This document shows positions 53,414 to 62,700 of a stretch of 63,891 bases of DNA, one piece after another; positions within the stretch are counted from its first letter, which is position 1, and the number at the start of each line of letters is the position of its first letter. The notes under the pieces are model-generated. The model was not told where the DNA came from. It did no database searches and saw nothing but the letters and a program-made list of their open reading frames with translations. The stretch lies in the NCBI GenBank assembly GCA_018262895.1, contig JADFDJ010000012.1, positions 1 to 63,891 on the forward strand. Reading direction: 5' to 3'. The stretch comes from Methanomassiliicoccus sp. (lineage in GTDB: Archaea > Thermoplasmatota > Thermoplasmata > Methanomassiliicoccales > Methanomassiliicoccaceae). A program made the position numbers and the translations under genes.

Positions 53414-54940
53414 ATGGTAAGCTCTATGGAAAAGAAGGAAGCGCAAGGGAAGAAGCACAAGGTGCCGGGAAGATCGTTCGCTACAGATGTGGTGACCATT
53501 GTTGGCGGGACCACCACGGCCCAGATGATCACCATCTTATCCGCCCTTATCGTCGCAAAATTATACGAGCCCCAGATGGTCGGCCTGTCCTCGCTATTCG
53601 CCGCCCTGGTCACGACCCTGGTGGTGGCATCCTGCTTGAGATATGAGTTCTCGATCATGCTCCCCAAGACCGACGAGGAGGCCATCAACCTCTTGGCGCT
53701 GAGCCTCATCATCAACCTGACGTTCAGCCTGGCCCTTGTGCCATTGCTGTGGTTCTTCGGCAATGACCTGGCCTCCCTGTTGAACAGCCCAGAGATCGCC
53801 CAGTACCTGTGGCTCGTCCCCCTATCGGTGTTCCTGACCGGGTCTTACAACGCCATCAACTACTGGAACTCCAGGAAGAGGCAGTTCGGACGACTGTCCA
53901 CGACCCAGATCTCTCGGGCGGCCTCGCTGGCCACCACCCAGGTGGGGGCAGGATACGCGGGATATGCTTCGAGCGGTGCCCTTATTGCGGGCAATATCGT
54001 CGGACAGGCCGTTGCCACATTCTCCCTCGGAATACGTATCTTTCACGAGTACTGGGACTTCCTCAAGCGGTCCCTCGACCGCAAGGTGATGCGGGAGAAG
54101 ATGAGAGAGTACCGTGATTTTCCCCTGTTCGACATGGGGTCCGGATTCATCAACGTCCTCTCCCTTCAGATACCCATCTTCATCCTAAGCTTTTACTTCA
54201 CCAAGGAGATCGTCGGCTACTACTCCTGGGGGCTGATGTCCGTCCAGATGCCTGCCAGTCTGGTAGGGGCGGCCATATCCAAGGTCTTCTATCAGAGAGC
54301 GGCGGCAGCGTTCCATGAGAGCTTGGAGAAGATGGGGTTCATCGTGGAGAAGGTTACCAAGCAGCTAGTATCAATCGGCTTCCTCCCGATACTGTTACTT
54401 ATGTTCATCGGCGAGGACCTGTTCACCTTCTTCTTCGGAGCAAAGTGGGCGGAGGCGGGAGTATATGCCGAGATCCTCGCATTCTGGACCCTAATAGTGT
54501 TCGTCGCATCCCCTTTGAGTTCAATCCTAAATGTTCTTAAGAAAATGAGGATGGTGCTTATCTACAATGCTATACTCATCATCCTACGTACCGTATCGCT
54601 GGCATATGGTGGAGAGATGGGCGACATATATCTGAGCCTCACGCTCTTCTCCGTGACCAGCGGTCTATCGGGACTGGTCCTGGCCGCCTGGGTCCTGAAG
54701 ACGGCCAACGTTTCCATCCTCCACCTGTTACGCTCGATATCCGGTAATGTATCGATAGCTCTGATGCTGATAGGCTTGGTCGCGTTCTGCCAGTTCGTGC
54801 TGAATCTGCCCTCGCTCCTGATGATAGTGGTCGGTGTGGCCGTTGCCGTCGTGTACTACTCGATATACATCTACCGGGATGACGAGATGAAGGCGATGGT
54901 CCTATCGTTCCTGAAGAGAGGGAAGAAGGCGGCCGATTAA
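53414..54940 (+). CDS. WzxC/MviN-like polysaccharide flippase
   Basis: 508 residues, about twelve to fourteen membrane helices with a basic N-terminal tail. It has the lipopolysaccharide-flippase layout: T-V-V...A-R/K-L-Y-E-P, Y-E-F-S-I-M-L-P-K, Y-W-N-S-R-K-R-Q-F, Y-S-W-G-L-M-S. It is longer than and only distantly related to the flippases at 23562 and 30740, so it probably exports a different oligosaccharide or acts at another step. Start is the ATG at 53414, with ATG 53426 possible. Confidence 0.87.
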   Translation: MVSSMEKKEAQGKKHKVPGRSFATDVVTIVGGTTTAQMITILSALIVAKLYEPQMVGLSSLFAALVTTLVVASCLRYEFSIMLPKTDEEAINLLALSLIINLTFSLALVPLLWFFGNDLASLLNSPEIAQYLWLVPLSVFLTGSYNAINYWNSRKRQFGRLSTTQISRAASLATTQVGAGYAGYASSGALIAGNIVGQAVATFSLGIRIFHEYWDFLKRSLDRKVMREKMREYRDFPLFDMGSGFINVLSLQIPIFILSFYFTKEIVGYYSWGLMSVQMPASLVGAAISKVFYQRAAAAFHESLEKMGFIVEKVTKQLVSIGFLPILLLMFIGEDLFTFFFGAKWAEAGVYAEILAFWTLIVFVASPLSSILNVLKKMRMVLIYNAILIILRTVSLAYGGEMGDIYLSLTLFSVTSGLSGLVLAAWVLKTANVSILHLLRSISGNVSIALMLIGLVAFCQFVLNLPSLLMIVVGVAVAVVYYSIYIYRDDEMKAMVLSFLKRGKKAAD

Positions 54941-54961
54941 CGGCAAGCTCCTAGATGCCGG

Positions 54962-56242
54962 CTATGGCCGCAGGAGCTCGGCGAACCGCTTGGCCATGTT
55001 GGCGTGGCTGTAGTCCATGACCCTGGGCATATCCCCCTTGTACCGCACACTGCCTTCGGTCTTGTACTCCTTGTAGGAGTTCACCAGGATCCGCTGCAGC
55101 TCCTGGTCGTTGGTGGCGATCAGACCCGTGCCGGTGCTGGTCAGCAGCTTGCTGATGACGTCCTCCGATGACCCTATGGACAGTATCGGCCGCTTCGCCG
55201 CCAGGTAATCGAAGATCTTCCCGGTGTACACGCCCTTTTCCTTCTTGTTGTCCCAGGCCAGGATCAGGAGCACCTGGGACCGCTTCTGTATGTCCAGAGA
55301 TTCCCGCCTCGGCACCGTGCCGTGCACCTTCACGATATCGGCCAGGCCCCGCTCCTCGATCTCGTGCATGAACCAGGGGTTGCGGTCCCCGTAGAAGTTG
55401 ACCTCCACCTCCTCGCGGTCTATCGTCCCTTCAGCGGTGAGGTTCCGCAGAACGTCGAACAGAGGTGCGGGGTCCATCCCCTTCCTGTACACCTTCCCCG
55501 TGTAGTTTATGGAGAACTTACGGTCAAGATCGACCGCCTGGGAGGGCATGTCCACGGGGTCGAACCCATTGGGGATGGTAATCACCCTGTCCCTGTGGTG
55601 TATCTTCATAAGCTTCTCGGCCAAGGGGTCGGAGACGGTGGTGAGGACGTCCGCGCTCCGCAGCGTATCCCGCTCCAGCTTCTCGTTCATCAGCCGCCGC
55701 ACCGGGGAGCGGACGTCGTTGTGGTCCCAGGCCCACAGGTCCCGGAAGTCCGCCACCCAGGGCACGTCCCTCTCCGCCTTCAGCTTGCTGGCCACTATAT
55801 GCGAGGCCCCGGGCCCGGAGGAGCTGATGATGGCCTTGATATCCTCATCGGCCATGAGCTTCTTGCCCGCTTCCACCGCAGGTCCGACCCACGACAGGGT
55901 GGGATCAGGGAACCCGTAGACCCTCTCCCACGTGGTGAGGGCACGATCGGCGAGGTTGCGCTTCCCCTCCCTGCCCTCCTCGACCTGCTCCTTCAGGGGT
56001 TGGTCCGCCTTGAGCCCCAGCCTCTCCTTCCACTGCTTGAGGTAGTCCTCGTAGCGGACCTCCACCGATGTGAACTCGCCGGTCACATCCGGGGCCACCG
56101 CCGAGGTCAGGACCACGGGGCTCCACCCCTGCTGCGGCAGATATCTGGCCAGGCCATTGATGCGCGTGCTCCGGAAATGCCGGCACTGGGCGAAGAAGTG
56201 GGAGACTATCAGGACCTTGTCCATGGGAACGTCATTCTCCAT
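54962..56242 (-). CDS. GT4-like glycosyltransferase
   Basis: 426 residues in a GT-B arrangement: L-I-V-S-H-F-F-A-Q-C-R-H-F-R-S-T-R (acceptor domain), W-V-A-D-F-R-D-L-W near 165, I-P-N-G-F-D-P-V, F-S-I-N-Y-T-G-K-V-Y-R-K-G-M-D-P, Y-G-D-R-N, and Y-T-G-K-I-F-D-Y-L-A-A-K-R-P in the donor-binding region. Related to WcaI/fucosyltransferase-like GT4 members. ATG 56224 (M-D-K-V-L-I-V) is an alternative start because an A/T box at 56251-56260 lies close to 56242. Stop TAG; convergent with the flippase gene. Confidence 0.85.
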   Translation of the reverse strand: MENDVPMDKVLIVSHFFAQCRHFRSTRINGLARYLPQQGWSPVVLTSAVAPDVTGEFTSVEVRYEDYLKQWKERLGLKADQPLKEQVEEGREGKRNLADRALTTWERVYGFPDPTLSWVGPAVEAGKKLMADEDIKAIISSSGPGASHIVASKLKAERDVPWVADFRDLWAWDHNDVRSPVRRLMNEKLERDTLRSADVLTTVSDPLAEKLMKIHHRDRVITIPNGFDPVDMPSQAVDLDRKFSINYTGKVYRKGMDPAPLFDVLRNLTAEGTIDREEVEVNFYGDRNPWFMHEIEERGLADIVKVHGTVPRRESLDIQKRSQVLLILAWDNKKEKGVYTGKIFDYLAAKRPILSIGSSEDVISKLLTSTGTGLIATNDQELQRILVNSYKEYKTEGSVRYKGDMPRVMDYSHANMAKRFAELLRP

Positions 56243-56571
56243 TGTTCATGATTTATAAATCGTTTATTCTAAATCTATGTTCCTGGTGGAATAAATCGAC
56301 GGACCTCATCGGAAGCCTTGACCGCCCGTGGCGGGCGGGGCGTAGCTGTGACGTGCTCCTTCACCATCCCGCCATCCAAGCCTGCCCATCAGGGTCGCTT
56401 TCTCTCAATTCTCACAAAGGTGGAAAAGACGTGCCAGTAGGGCCGTTAAGAGAGGTCAAACGAGGGATAGATATTTATGGCCCCTGAACCTAATGCAGTC
56501 TCCAATAATATTTACAGATATAAATCAAAAGAAGAGCGGTGCAAGGTTGTTCTTGGCAGTGAGGGCTTGAG
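56243..56571. other. 329-base divergent spacer with GC hairpin
   Basis: A/T boxes near 56251-56270 serve the minus gene. CCGCCCG/CGGGCGG (56322-56338) forms a 7-bp hairpin. A/T-rich boxes at 56505-56525 probably serve the 56572 gene. Confidence 0.4.
56322..56338. other. GC-rich 7-bp hairpin between divergent genes
   Basis: CCGCCCG and CGGGCGG pair perfectly around TGG. Both neighbours are transcribed away from it, so it is not a simple terminator. Confidence 0.35.
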
Positions 56572-58746
56572 ATGATGTGGACATATGAAAAGGCCAAACA
56601 GAAGGCCTTCCCTTTGCGGACATTGCTGATCGTCACCTATGTCCTGCAGATCGTGGCCGTCTACTCCATTTTCATGTCCGATCTATACGCCCCGCTGGAG
56701 ATAGTGAGGCAGATCGCCTTCATCTTTCTTTTGACCTTCATCCCAGGGACGTTCCTTCTGGGCTTCTTCCGCATCAAGGAGCTGGACCTGACACTGGCCG
56801 TGGTAATGATCGTGGGCCTGAGCATCTTCTTCATCTTCGCCTGCGGCCTCATACTGATGACCATAGGCTTCTTCACGGGGGTCACCGGGGTCATCACCGG
56901 GTCCAACCTCTTCCTGGTTATCCTGTGCCTTCTCAACATAATCATACTGGTGTACCTGTTCTGCGACTGCCCGACCATCACCTACACAAGGCGGAAGCTG
57001 GTCACCTGGAGAGACCCCTTCATCTACCTGGCCATACTCATCCCCGTGGTATCAGCCCTGGGGGCTCTGATCGCCAACGGGTACCAGAACAGCTTCATGC
57101 AGTACATCGCCCTCGCCCTCATCTTCGCCGCCATCATCTATGCTGGACTGTCGAGGTCCAGGGACGATCGCGCCTACCCCTGGCTCCTGTACGGCATCGC
57201 CCTCGGCCTGCTGCTGCACACGTCGTTCATTTCCTCTCACATCTGGGGCTGGGACGTCCACAAGGAGTACTACATAGCCAGCACCGTCATCCAGAACGCC
57301 AGATGGGACTATGACTTCTACTCGAATATCAACGCCATGCTGAGCATCGTGGTCCTCGTTCCGACCTACTCGCTCATATGCAACCTGGACCTCACCACGG
57401 TATTCAAGCTCATCTGCCCCATGCTTTTCGCATTCGCTCCCCTGGCCCTTTTCCCGCTCATATCCAGATACGCTTCCAGGTGGTTCGCCTTCATGTCCCT
57501 GACCTTCGCGGTCTCCTTCTACGCGTTCTACCAGGAGTTCCCCCAGCTGGGGAGGCAGGAGGTGGCCCTGGTGTTCTTCACCCTGGTCCTGGCCCTGCTC
57601 ATGGACACCAGCCTCAAGATGAGCGGTAGGGCGAAGCTGCTTCTGACCGTCGTGTTCAGCTTCTGCCTCATAGTGTCCCACTACGGCTCCACATACATGC
57701 TCCTGCTGCTGTGGATCATGGCCCTGTTCATCTATCTGGGTAGGGCCATCCTGCAGAGGATAGGCAGGGCGATAAAGAAGCAGGCTGCACCGGAGCTCAA
57801 AAAACTGGAGCGTCCGCTGATCCTCAATCTGGGTCTGTTGTTAGCGGTCGCCTTCATGACCATCCTCTGGTACACGTCGGTCACCAACGCCTCGGCGTTC
57901 AGGAGCATCGTCAACATCATCCTCAACATCGCCGAGTCCATGTGGACGGACCTCTTCAGTCCCACGTCCGCCCAGGGCATGGAGATAATCACCAGGGAGG
58001 CGAGCACGCAGCTGCACTCCGTTGGCAAGGTCGTGCAGCTGGGTGCCCAGGGCCTGATCGGGCTGGGAATCCTTTCCCTCTTCTCCAAGAAGAGCAGGTA
58101 CCACTTCCCCGCAGCCTACACCAACCTTGCGGTGGCCTCGTTCCTGGTGCTGGTGGCATGCATCGCCGTCCCCAACTTCGCCAGCTCCCTGAACACCAGT
58201 AGGATCATCCAGGTCATGCTCCTGGTGCTCGCGCCCATGTCTATCGCCGGCATATTCTACTTCTTCAACCTGTGGAGGGCCTTCACCACCTGGGTCACCA
58301 AGCGGAAGCCCATAAGGTACTCCTCCAAGTGGATCACCGCTTCTATCGTTCTGTTCCTGTCAGCATTCCTGATGTTCAATACCGGCCTCATCTATCAGGT
58401 GGAGCGCACGCAGCACACCTCGTTCGCCCTGGACCTCTCCATTGACTATGCCCGGTACAACGACTTCGAGGTCATGGGACAGAAGTGGATAGTGGCCGGG
58501 AAGGTCGGCGATGTGTATGCTGATGCCTTCCGCAGCCCGGTGTTCAACGAGTACTACTTCTGGGGTGTGGACGACCTTGAATTCATTCATAAGGCCGGAA
58601 GTGGGAACCTGATTTACCTGGGCACTTACAACATAGAGCATAACACGGTCAGGAACACGACCTTTCCATACGCCTATGTGCCCTACAATCTGTACACGTA
58701 CTCCACCGTGTACGATAACCAGCATAGCATGGTCCAGTTAAACTGA
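56572..58746 (+). CDS. DUF2206-like GT-C-type membrane protein
   Basis: 724 residues with about fourteen hydrophobic helices to residue 600 and a soluble outer tail. The outer loop after the sixth or seventh helix reads W-G-W-D-V-H-K-E-Y-Y-I-A-S (about residues 226-238), the acidic/His pattern characteristic of DUF2206 archaeal membrane proteins, which are thought to be GT-C enzymes. The C-terminal tail (G-Q-K-W, Y-F-W-G-V-D) lies outside. It is the largest of four GT-C-like proteins here. ATG 56572 follows a GAGGGCTTGAG purine-rich stretch. The GT4 gene at 58826 is downstream by 79 bases and may be cotranscribed. Confidence 0.75.
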   Translation: MMWTYEKAKQKAFPLRTLLIVTYVLQIVAVYSIFMSDLYAPLEIVRQIAFIFLLTFIPGTFLLGFFRIKELDLTLAVVMIVGLSIFFIFACGLILMTIGFFTGVTGVITGSNLFLVILCLLNIIILVYLFCDCPTITYTRRKLVTWRDPFIYLAILIPVVSALGALIANGYQNSFMQYIALALIFAAIIYAGLSRSRDDRAYPWLLYGIALGLLLHTSFISSHIWGWDVHKEYYIASTVIQNARWDYDFYSNINAMLSIVVLVPTYSLICNLDLTTVFKLICPMLFAFAPLALFPLISRYASRWFAFMSLTFAVSFYAFYQEFPQLGRQEVALVFFTLVLALLMDTSLKMSGRAKLLLTVVFSFCLIVSHYGSTYMLLLLWIMALFIYLGRAILQRIGRAIKKQAAPELKKLERPLILNLGLLLAVAFMTILWYTSVTNASAFRSIVNIILNIAESMWTDLFSPTSAQGMEIITREASTQLHSVGKVVQLGAQGLIGLGILSLFSKKSRYHFPAAYTNLAVASFLVLVACIAVPNFASSLNTSRIIQVMLLVLAPMSIAGIFYFFNLWRAFTTWVTKRKPIRYSSKWITASIVLFLSAFLMFNTGLIYQVERTQHTSFALDLSIDYARYNDFEVMGQKWIVAGKVGDVYADAFRSPVFNEYYFWGVDDLEFIHKAGSGNLIYLGTYNIEHNTVRNTTFPYAYVPYNLYTYSTVYDNQHSMVQLN

Positions 58747-58825
58747 CGAAGCATAAGTGGCAATGGCACAAGATGAAGCGGGATGATCGTCCCCGACTAA
58801 AAAACCTGGAAACGTGTGAGCCTGT

Positions 58826-59926
58826 ATGAACGAAAATGACGGACGCAGGAACGACAGGATCGTCATGGTCTCCTTCAACACCCGAGGGGGTCTGCACCAC
58901 TACATCACCCAGCTCGCGAACGCCCTGGGCGAGAAGGTGGAAGTGGACCTGGTCCTGCCGCGGGGAAGCGAGCTCGCGCACATATCCCCCAGGGTGAACG
59001 TTAGGGAGATGGACATCGGGAACACCAAGAAGAACTTCATCAAGAACACAGTGGAGTTCTGGAAGATCATACAGCTCGTTGTCTTCATCCGCGACCGCCG
59101 GCCGTCGGTGGTGCACTTCAACGGATGCTACCCCTGGATGAGCTTCATCCTCCCGTTCATAGGCGATATTCCCACGGTGATGACCATACATGACATCGTA
59201 CCCCACCCCGGGAGCAGCAAGACCGATGTCCAATCTGTGCGCGACATGCTCCTGGGGTACGCCGACAGGGTCATCGTTCACGGCGAGTACGCCAAGGACA
59301 ACATCAAGAACGTTGACAAGGAGATGGTGAGGATCGTACCCCATGGCAACTACTCCTTCTTCTCCAACGGCCAGACCTGCGCCGAGGGGACGGAGCGCAC
59401 CTTCCTGTTCTTCGGCCGTATCTCCGAGTACAAGGGCATCGGGTACCTGCTGAGGGCGATCAACGAGCTTAACGAGGAGGGCCGTGATCTTAGGCTGATG
59501 ATCGTGGGCGAGGGAGACCTCAGCCCCTATGAGGAAGAGATGAGGGACCGCCCGTGGCTCGAGACGATCAACCGCTATGTTGCCGACGATGAGGTCCCGG
59601 AGATCTTCGGCCGATGCATGGCTGTGGTTCTGCCGTACATAGAGGTTACGCAGAGCGGGGTCGTCCAGATCGCCCTGGCCTTCGGTAAACCGGTGATATC
59701 CACCACCGTCGGCTGCCTGCCGGAGATAATCAAGGACGGTGTCAACGGCCTCCTCGTTCCTTCAGCAGACGTTCCGGCGCTGAAGAAGGCCATTGTCCAC
59801 CTGGCCGACAACTGCTCTGAGGCTCGGGAGATGGGCCTGCGCGGCCAGGACATGGCCGGCTCCGAGTACTCCTGGGACCGCATCGCTGACATGACCCTCA
59901 GAGTATACGACGAGATCAGGCGTTGA
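58826..59926 (+). CDS. GT4-family glycosyltransferase
   Basis: 366 residues. N-terminal domain: V-S-F-N-T-R-G-G-L-H-H-Y-I-T-Q-L (glycine loop), V-H-F-N-G-C-Y-P, M-T-I-H-D-I-V-P-H-P. C-terminal domain: F-F-G-R-I-S-E-Y-K-G-I-G-Y-L-L, I-V-G-E-G-D, V-L-P-Y-I-E-V-T-Q-S-G-V-V-Q-I-A-L-A-F-G-K-P and G-C-L-P-E-I-I, the standard nucleotide-sugar site (an E-V-T-Q-S-G variant of the E-x7-E). It transfers one sugar during glycan assembly. Probable operon with the DUF2206-like gene. Confidence 0.88.
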   Translation: MNENDGRRNDRIVMVSFNTRGGLHHYITQLANALGEKVEVDLVLPRGSELAHISPRVNVREMDIGNTKKNFIKNTVEFWKIIQLVVFIRDRRPSVVHFNGCYPWMSFILPFIGDIPTVMTIHDIVPHPGSSKTDVQSVRDMLLGYADRVIVHGEYAKDNIKNVDKEMVRIVPHGNYSFFSNGQTCAEGTERTFLFFGRISEYKGIGYLLRAINELNEEGRDLRLMIVGEGDLSPYEEEMRDRPWLETINRYVADDEVPEIFGRCMAVVLPYIEVTQSGVVQIALAFGKPVISTTVGCLPEIIKDGVNGLLVPSADVPALKKAIVHLADNCSEAREMGLRGQDMAGSEYSWDRIADMTLRVYDEIRR

Positions 59927-60046
59927 AGAGCGATTGGTCCCCACGGTCAAGGTATCGGCCATTAGAGAATCATTGAGAAGTAAATATCGAGAGGTGATGG
60001 TCCCCCACCCCCCTTTTGGGGAGACCATCCCTCCTCCCGATCTTGA

Positions 60047-60063
60047 GAGTAAAAGAGAAGGGT
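60047..60063 (-). terminator. Pyrimidine-rich terminator of the 60064 gene
   Basis: On the minus strand CCCTTCTCTTTTACTCTC follows the TAA within a few bases. A CCCC-TTTT-GGGG palindrome lies further on at 60010-60021. Confidence 0.4.
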
Positions 60064-61050
60064 TTAGTGCGTGGAGACGGCAAGCAGCTTGGATGGGGTG
60101 CAAATGTCCATCTTTGACCGGGACTCGTACCATTCCACCGTGGCCTTCAGGCCCCGGTCCAGGCTGTACTGCGGGTCATAGCCGAAGCCGTTCCTGGCCC
60201 GGGTTATATCGGCAAGCGAGTCCTTGACATCGCCCTTGCGGGGCTCGATGAACTTTAGCTCCGGGTAGTTACCCACTATGTCCATGATCTTCTCGGCGAG
60301 ACCGCGGATGCTGACCCTAGACCCGTAAGCGATGTTGAACGCTCCGGTGGCCGAGGACTTCATGGCCAGGAGATTGGCGTCCACCACGTCCTTGACGTAA
60401 GTGAAGTCGCGGGTCTGGCCGCCGTCCCCGTTGATTCTGGGGCTCTGGTTCCTCAGGATGGCATTTATGAAGAGCGGGATGACCGCAGCGTAGTTGGAAT
60501 TGGGGTTCTGGTTGGGCCCGTAGACATTGAAGTACCTCAGGCAGGCCACTGGTAGGTTGAATATCTCCGTGAAGGAGGACCCATAGTGCTCGCACATCAG
60601 CTTGGTCGCTGCGTAAGGGGACTTGGGGTTGGTCCTCATATCCTCCACCTTCGGCAACACGGGGGTGTCCCCATATACCGATGATGAGGAGGCCAGGACC
60701 ACCTTCTTCACGCCGGCATCCTTGGCCATCATCAGCACGTTGAGCGTGCCGGTGACGTTGACATCGTTCGTCGCCCGGGGATTCTCTATGGACCGCTGCA
60801 CCGACGGCAGGGCTGCCTGATGCAGCACATAGTCAGCGTCCCTGAACGCCGACTTCAAGAGGTTGCAGTCCAAGATGGACCCTCTATAGAAGTTCACCTC
60901 CCCCCGATCTACGAAGGGTGCGATATTGTCGAACTTGCCGGTTGATAGGTCGTCGATGATATTGACTATATATCCCCTGTCAAGGAGACCATGCACGATA
61001 TTGGAACCGATGAAGCCTGCTCCGCCCGTTACTACTACTCTCTGAGGCAT
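60064..61050 (-). CDS. UDP-sugar 4-epimerase of the extended SDR family
   Basis: 328 residues. N-terminal NAD-binding G-G-A-G-F-I-G-S-N (residues 10-18) with I-I-D-D-L-S-T-G; S-S-S-S-V-Y-G-D; catalytic Y-A-A-T-K near 145; R-Y-F-N-V-Y-G-P-N-Q; N-G-D-G-G-Q-T-R-D-F-T-Y-V-K-D-V. The N-Q-N-P-N-S-N-Y-A-A-V-I-P substrate loop is typical of WbpP/GalE-type UDP-GlcNAc/UDP-Glc 4-epimerases. It would supply Gal- or GalNAc-type sugars. The start is ATG 61050: a TATA-like box at 61075-61086 rules out 61074. Confidence 0.88.
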   Translation of the reverse strand: MPQRVVVTGGAGFIGSNIVHGLLDRGYIVNIIDDLSTGKFDNIAPFVDRGEVNFYRGSILDCNLLKSAFRDADYVLHQAALPSVQRSIENPRATNDVNVTGTLNVLMMAKDAGVKKVVLASSSSVYGDTPVLPKVEDMRTNPKSPYAATKLMCEHYGSSFTEIFNLPVACLRYFNVYGPNQNPNSNYAAVIPLFINAILRNQSPRINGDGGQTRDFTYVKDVVDANLLAMKSSATGAFNIAYGSRVSIRGLAEKIMDIVGNYPELKFIEPRKGDVKDSLADITRARNGFGYDPQYSLDRGLKATVEWYESRSKMDICTPSKLLAVSTH

Positions 61051-61074
61051 CGGAGTAGTGATTGCTAATATCAT

Positions 61075-61086
61075 TTATATTAAGCT
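61075..61086 (-). promoter_or_regulatory. TATA box of the epimerase gene
   Basis: GCTTAATATAAA on the minus strand, centred about 30 bases before ATG 61050. Confidence 0.45.
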
Positions 61087-61520
61087 ATCTTGTATGTTTT
61101 TTTATAGTAAAGCTTGTATATACCCCGCCCCGCACAAAGAATCAGAATTTATATGACACCTGATGGTCAGGCCTTTGAGGGATCGTTGAACCGTTTGGTA
61201 TCTTATCGCATCGTTCCTAACACTGAAGTTCAATATATAAATTACCATTATCTAAAAAGGTAGATTTCTTTACCGGAACATGCAGAGTTTGGGGCAGCAG
61301 GGAAATGGTTCGGAGAAGCTGGATACGTTTTCAGGAACGCATTGAGATAAGGTTCAAGCCTAATGGACCAGCAGAGAAAAAGATCGTTCAGAAGAAGACA
61401 TGGTATCCGATCAGCACCGGGTGCTTGGGTGGCGGAATTCTTTTACCAGCGCCGCTCTACCTTTTCCTTATACCATGTCCAATCGCTCTAACGTAGCATC
61501 TTGAGCTTATCACTATACTA

Positions 61521-61593
61521 TTAGATAATAAAAGAGAGAAGGGGCCACGAAGGTCTGCTCGATCAGCTCTGTTGCGGTCTCGCTCAGCAGACC
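61521..61593 (-). terminator. Hairpin plus T-tract terminator after the 61595 gene
   Basis: Read on the minus strand, GGTCTGCT (61593-61586) and AGCAGACC (61559-61552) form an 8-bp stem beginning one base after the stop, followed by CTTCTCTCTTTTATTATC. Confidence 0.45.
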
Positions 61594-61594
61594 G

Positions 61595-62596
61595 TCAGTT
61601 CTCAGCATCGCTTTCCGCCTTAGGCTTAGTTGAACTCTTCCTTCCATGCCTCAGGTCCGACAGCGTCTTGGTGAGCTTGTCCTGAAAGGTGTTCTTCTTG
61701 AAGACATGCAGGTACGGCGTTTGGATCGGGCCGAACTTACGGAAGTTCCTCTCGACCGGCTTCAGCATGCTGCCCTCGAAGTCGAAGGTCTTGGTAACCT
61801 TACTGGCGTTCTTTATGCCCTCCCAGAACAGGAGGCGGAGCGCCCCGTCGTTCTGGAACTTGGGTTCGATCCCTGACATGAGGGAGTAGGTGCAATCCCC
61901 GCTCCACACCAGATAAAGCCCTGCTCTAAGTTCACCTTTCCTGTCCACTGCGAACAGCATGCTCCGCTTCCCCTGCCTCCGGAGGGCGCCATCCAGCTGG
62001 GAGAGGAAGTCAAAGCTGTAGGGAACCTTTCTGTCCTGCTTGGTGAAGACCGCGGTGTTGATCTCGTAAAATTTTTTAAGGTCCTCGGACTCCACCACAT
62101 CTATCTCGTCCTTGGCCTTGGAGATGTACTTCCTTACCCCGTGGTCCACATCTTCGTACACCTTGTCAAGGTTGGTGAGGTCTGGAAATATGTACGTGTA
62201 GCGGGTGGTCTGCTGGTAACCGCTCCAGTAGAACGGCAGCCAGTTAGTGATAGAGTGATGGAAGAACTGTTCGAAGGACTTGAAGGGGGGTACGGCCTCC
62301 ACGAGCTTGGTTAGCGTTTCCATCTCGCTGCCGAGCTTTGTCCTGTATTTCTGTGCCTTGGTGGGCCTTATCCACGGACCCATCGTCTGGGTCAGAAGGG
62401 GCATCTCGATATGCAGTGAGCCCCGCTTGCTCTTAAAATAGTATGGCATGGTGGCGTAGATGTCATTGTTCTTCTCGAGAGTGATGACATCCCAGTTAGC
62501 CTCTCCGCAGACCGCGTCCAGCCACCAGTCCTGGGAGAATATGGGGATGGTCGGCTCGGCCTTGCACAGCTCTCTGTATTTAGTCCTGTCGGACAT
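61595..62596 (-). CDS. FemAB/BioF2-like acyl- or aminoacyltransferase
   Basis: 333 residues. F-S-Q-D-W-W-L-D-A-V near 19, D-I-Y-A-T-M-P-Y-Y, a long linker, then D-H-G-V-R-K-Y-I-S-K-A-K near 168, the core G-E-L-R-A-G-L-Y-L-V-W, and F-D-F-E-G-S-M-L-K-P-V-E-R-N-F-R-K-F-G near 290, the C-terminal FemAB-like signature. It is the third FemAB-like protein of the window. The frame is open to 62794 but that overlaps the divergent gene; ATG 62596 behind GAGGAGGAT is clearly right. The acceptor is unknown. Confidence 0.82.
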   Translation of the reverse strand: MSDRTKYRELCKAEPTIPIFSQDWWLDAVCGEANWDVITLEKNNDIYATMPYYFKSKRGSLHIEMPLLTQTMGPWIRPTKAQKYRTKLGSEMETLTKLVEAVPPFKSFEQFFHHSITNWLPFYWSGYQQTTRYTYIFPDLTNLDKVYEDVDHGVRKYISKAKDEIDVVESEDLKKFYEINTAVFTKQDRKVPYSFDFLSQLDGALRRQGKRSMLFAVDRKGELRAGLYLVWSGDCTYSLMSGIEPKFQNDGALRLLFWEGIKNASKVTKTFDFEGSMLKPVERNFRKFGPIQTPYLHVFKKNTFQDKLTKTLSDLRHGRKSSTKPKAESDAEN

Positions 62597-62700
62597 TATC
62601 CTCCTCACAACAATGGAGACCACATATTTATTCGTAGGCTCCTGGGAAAAAATGGATGTGGATTGGAGGATACCACATCCTCGTGGTTCTTGGCCACCAT

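Larger units (their letters stand above)
61051..61594. other. 544-base spacer
   Basis: Minus-strand promoter for the 60064 gene at 61075-61086. AT-rich DNA at 61220-61270. The terminator of the next gene is at 61521-61593. The 63-codon frame at 61305 lacks a ribosome-binding site and is not supported. Confidence 0.45.

Noticed and set aside
61305-61496. 63-codon plus-strand frame
   Set aside because: No ribosome-binding site; basic, low-information sequence in a spacer.
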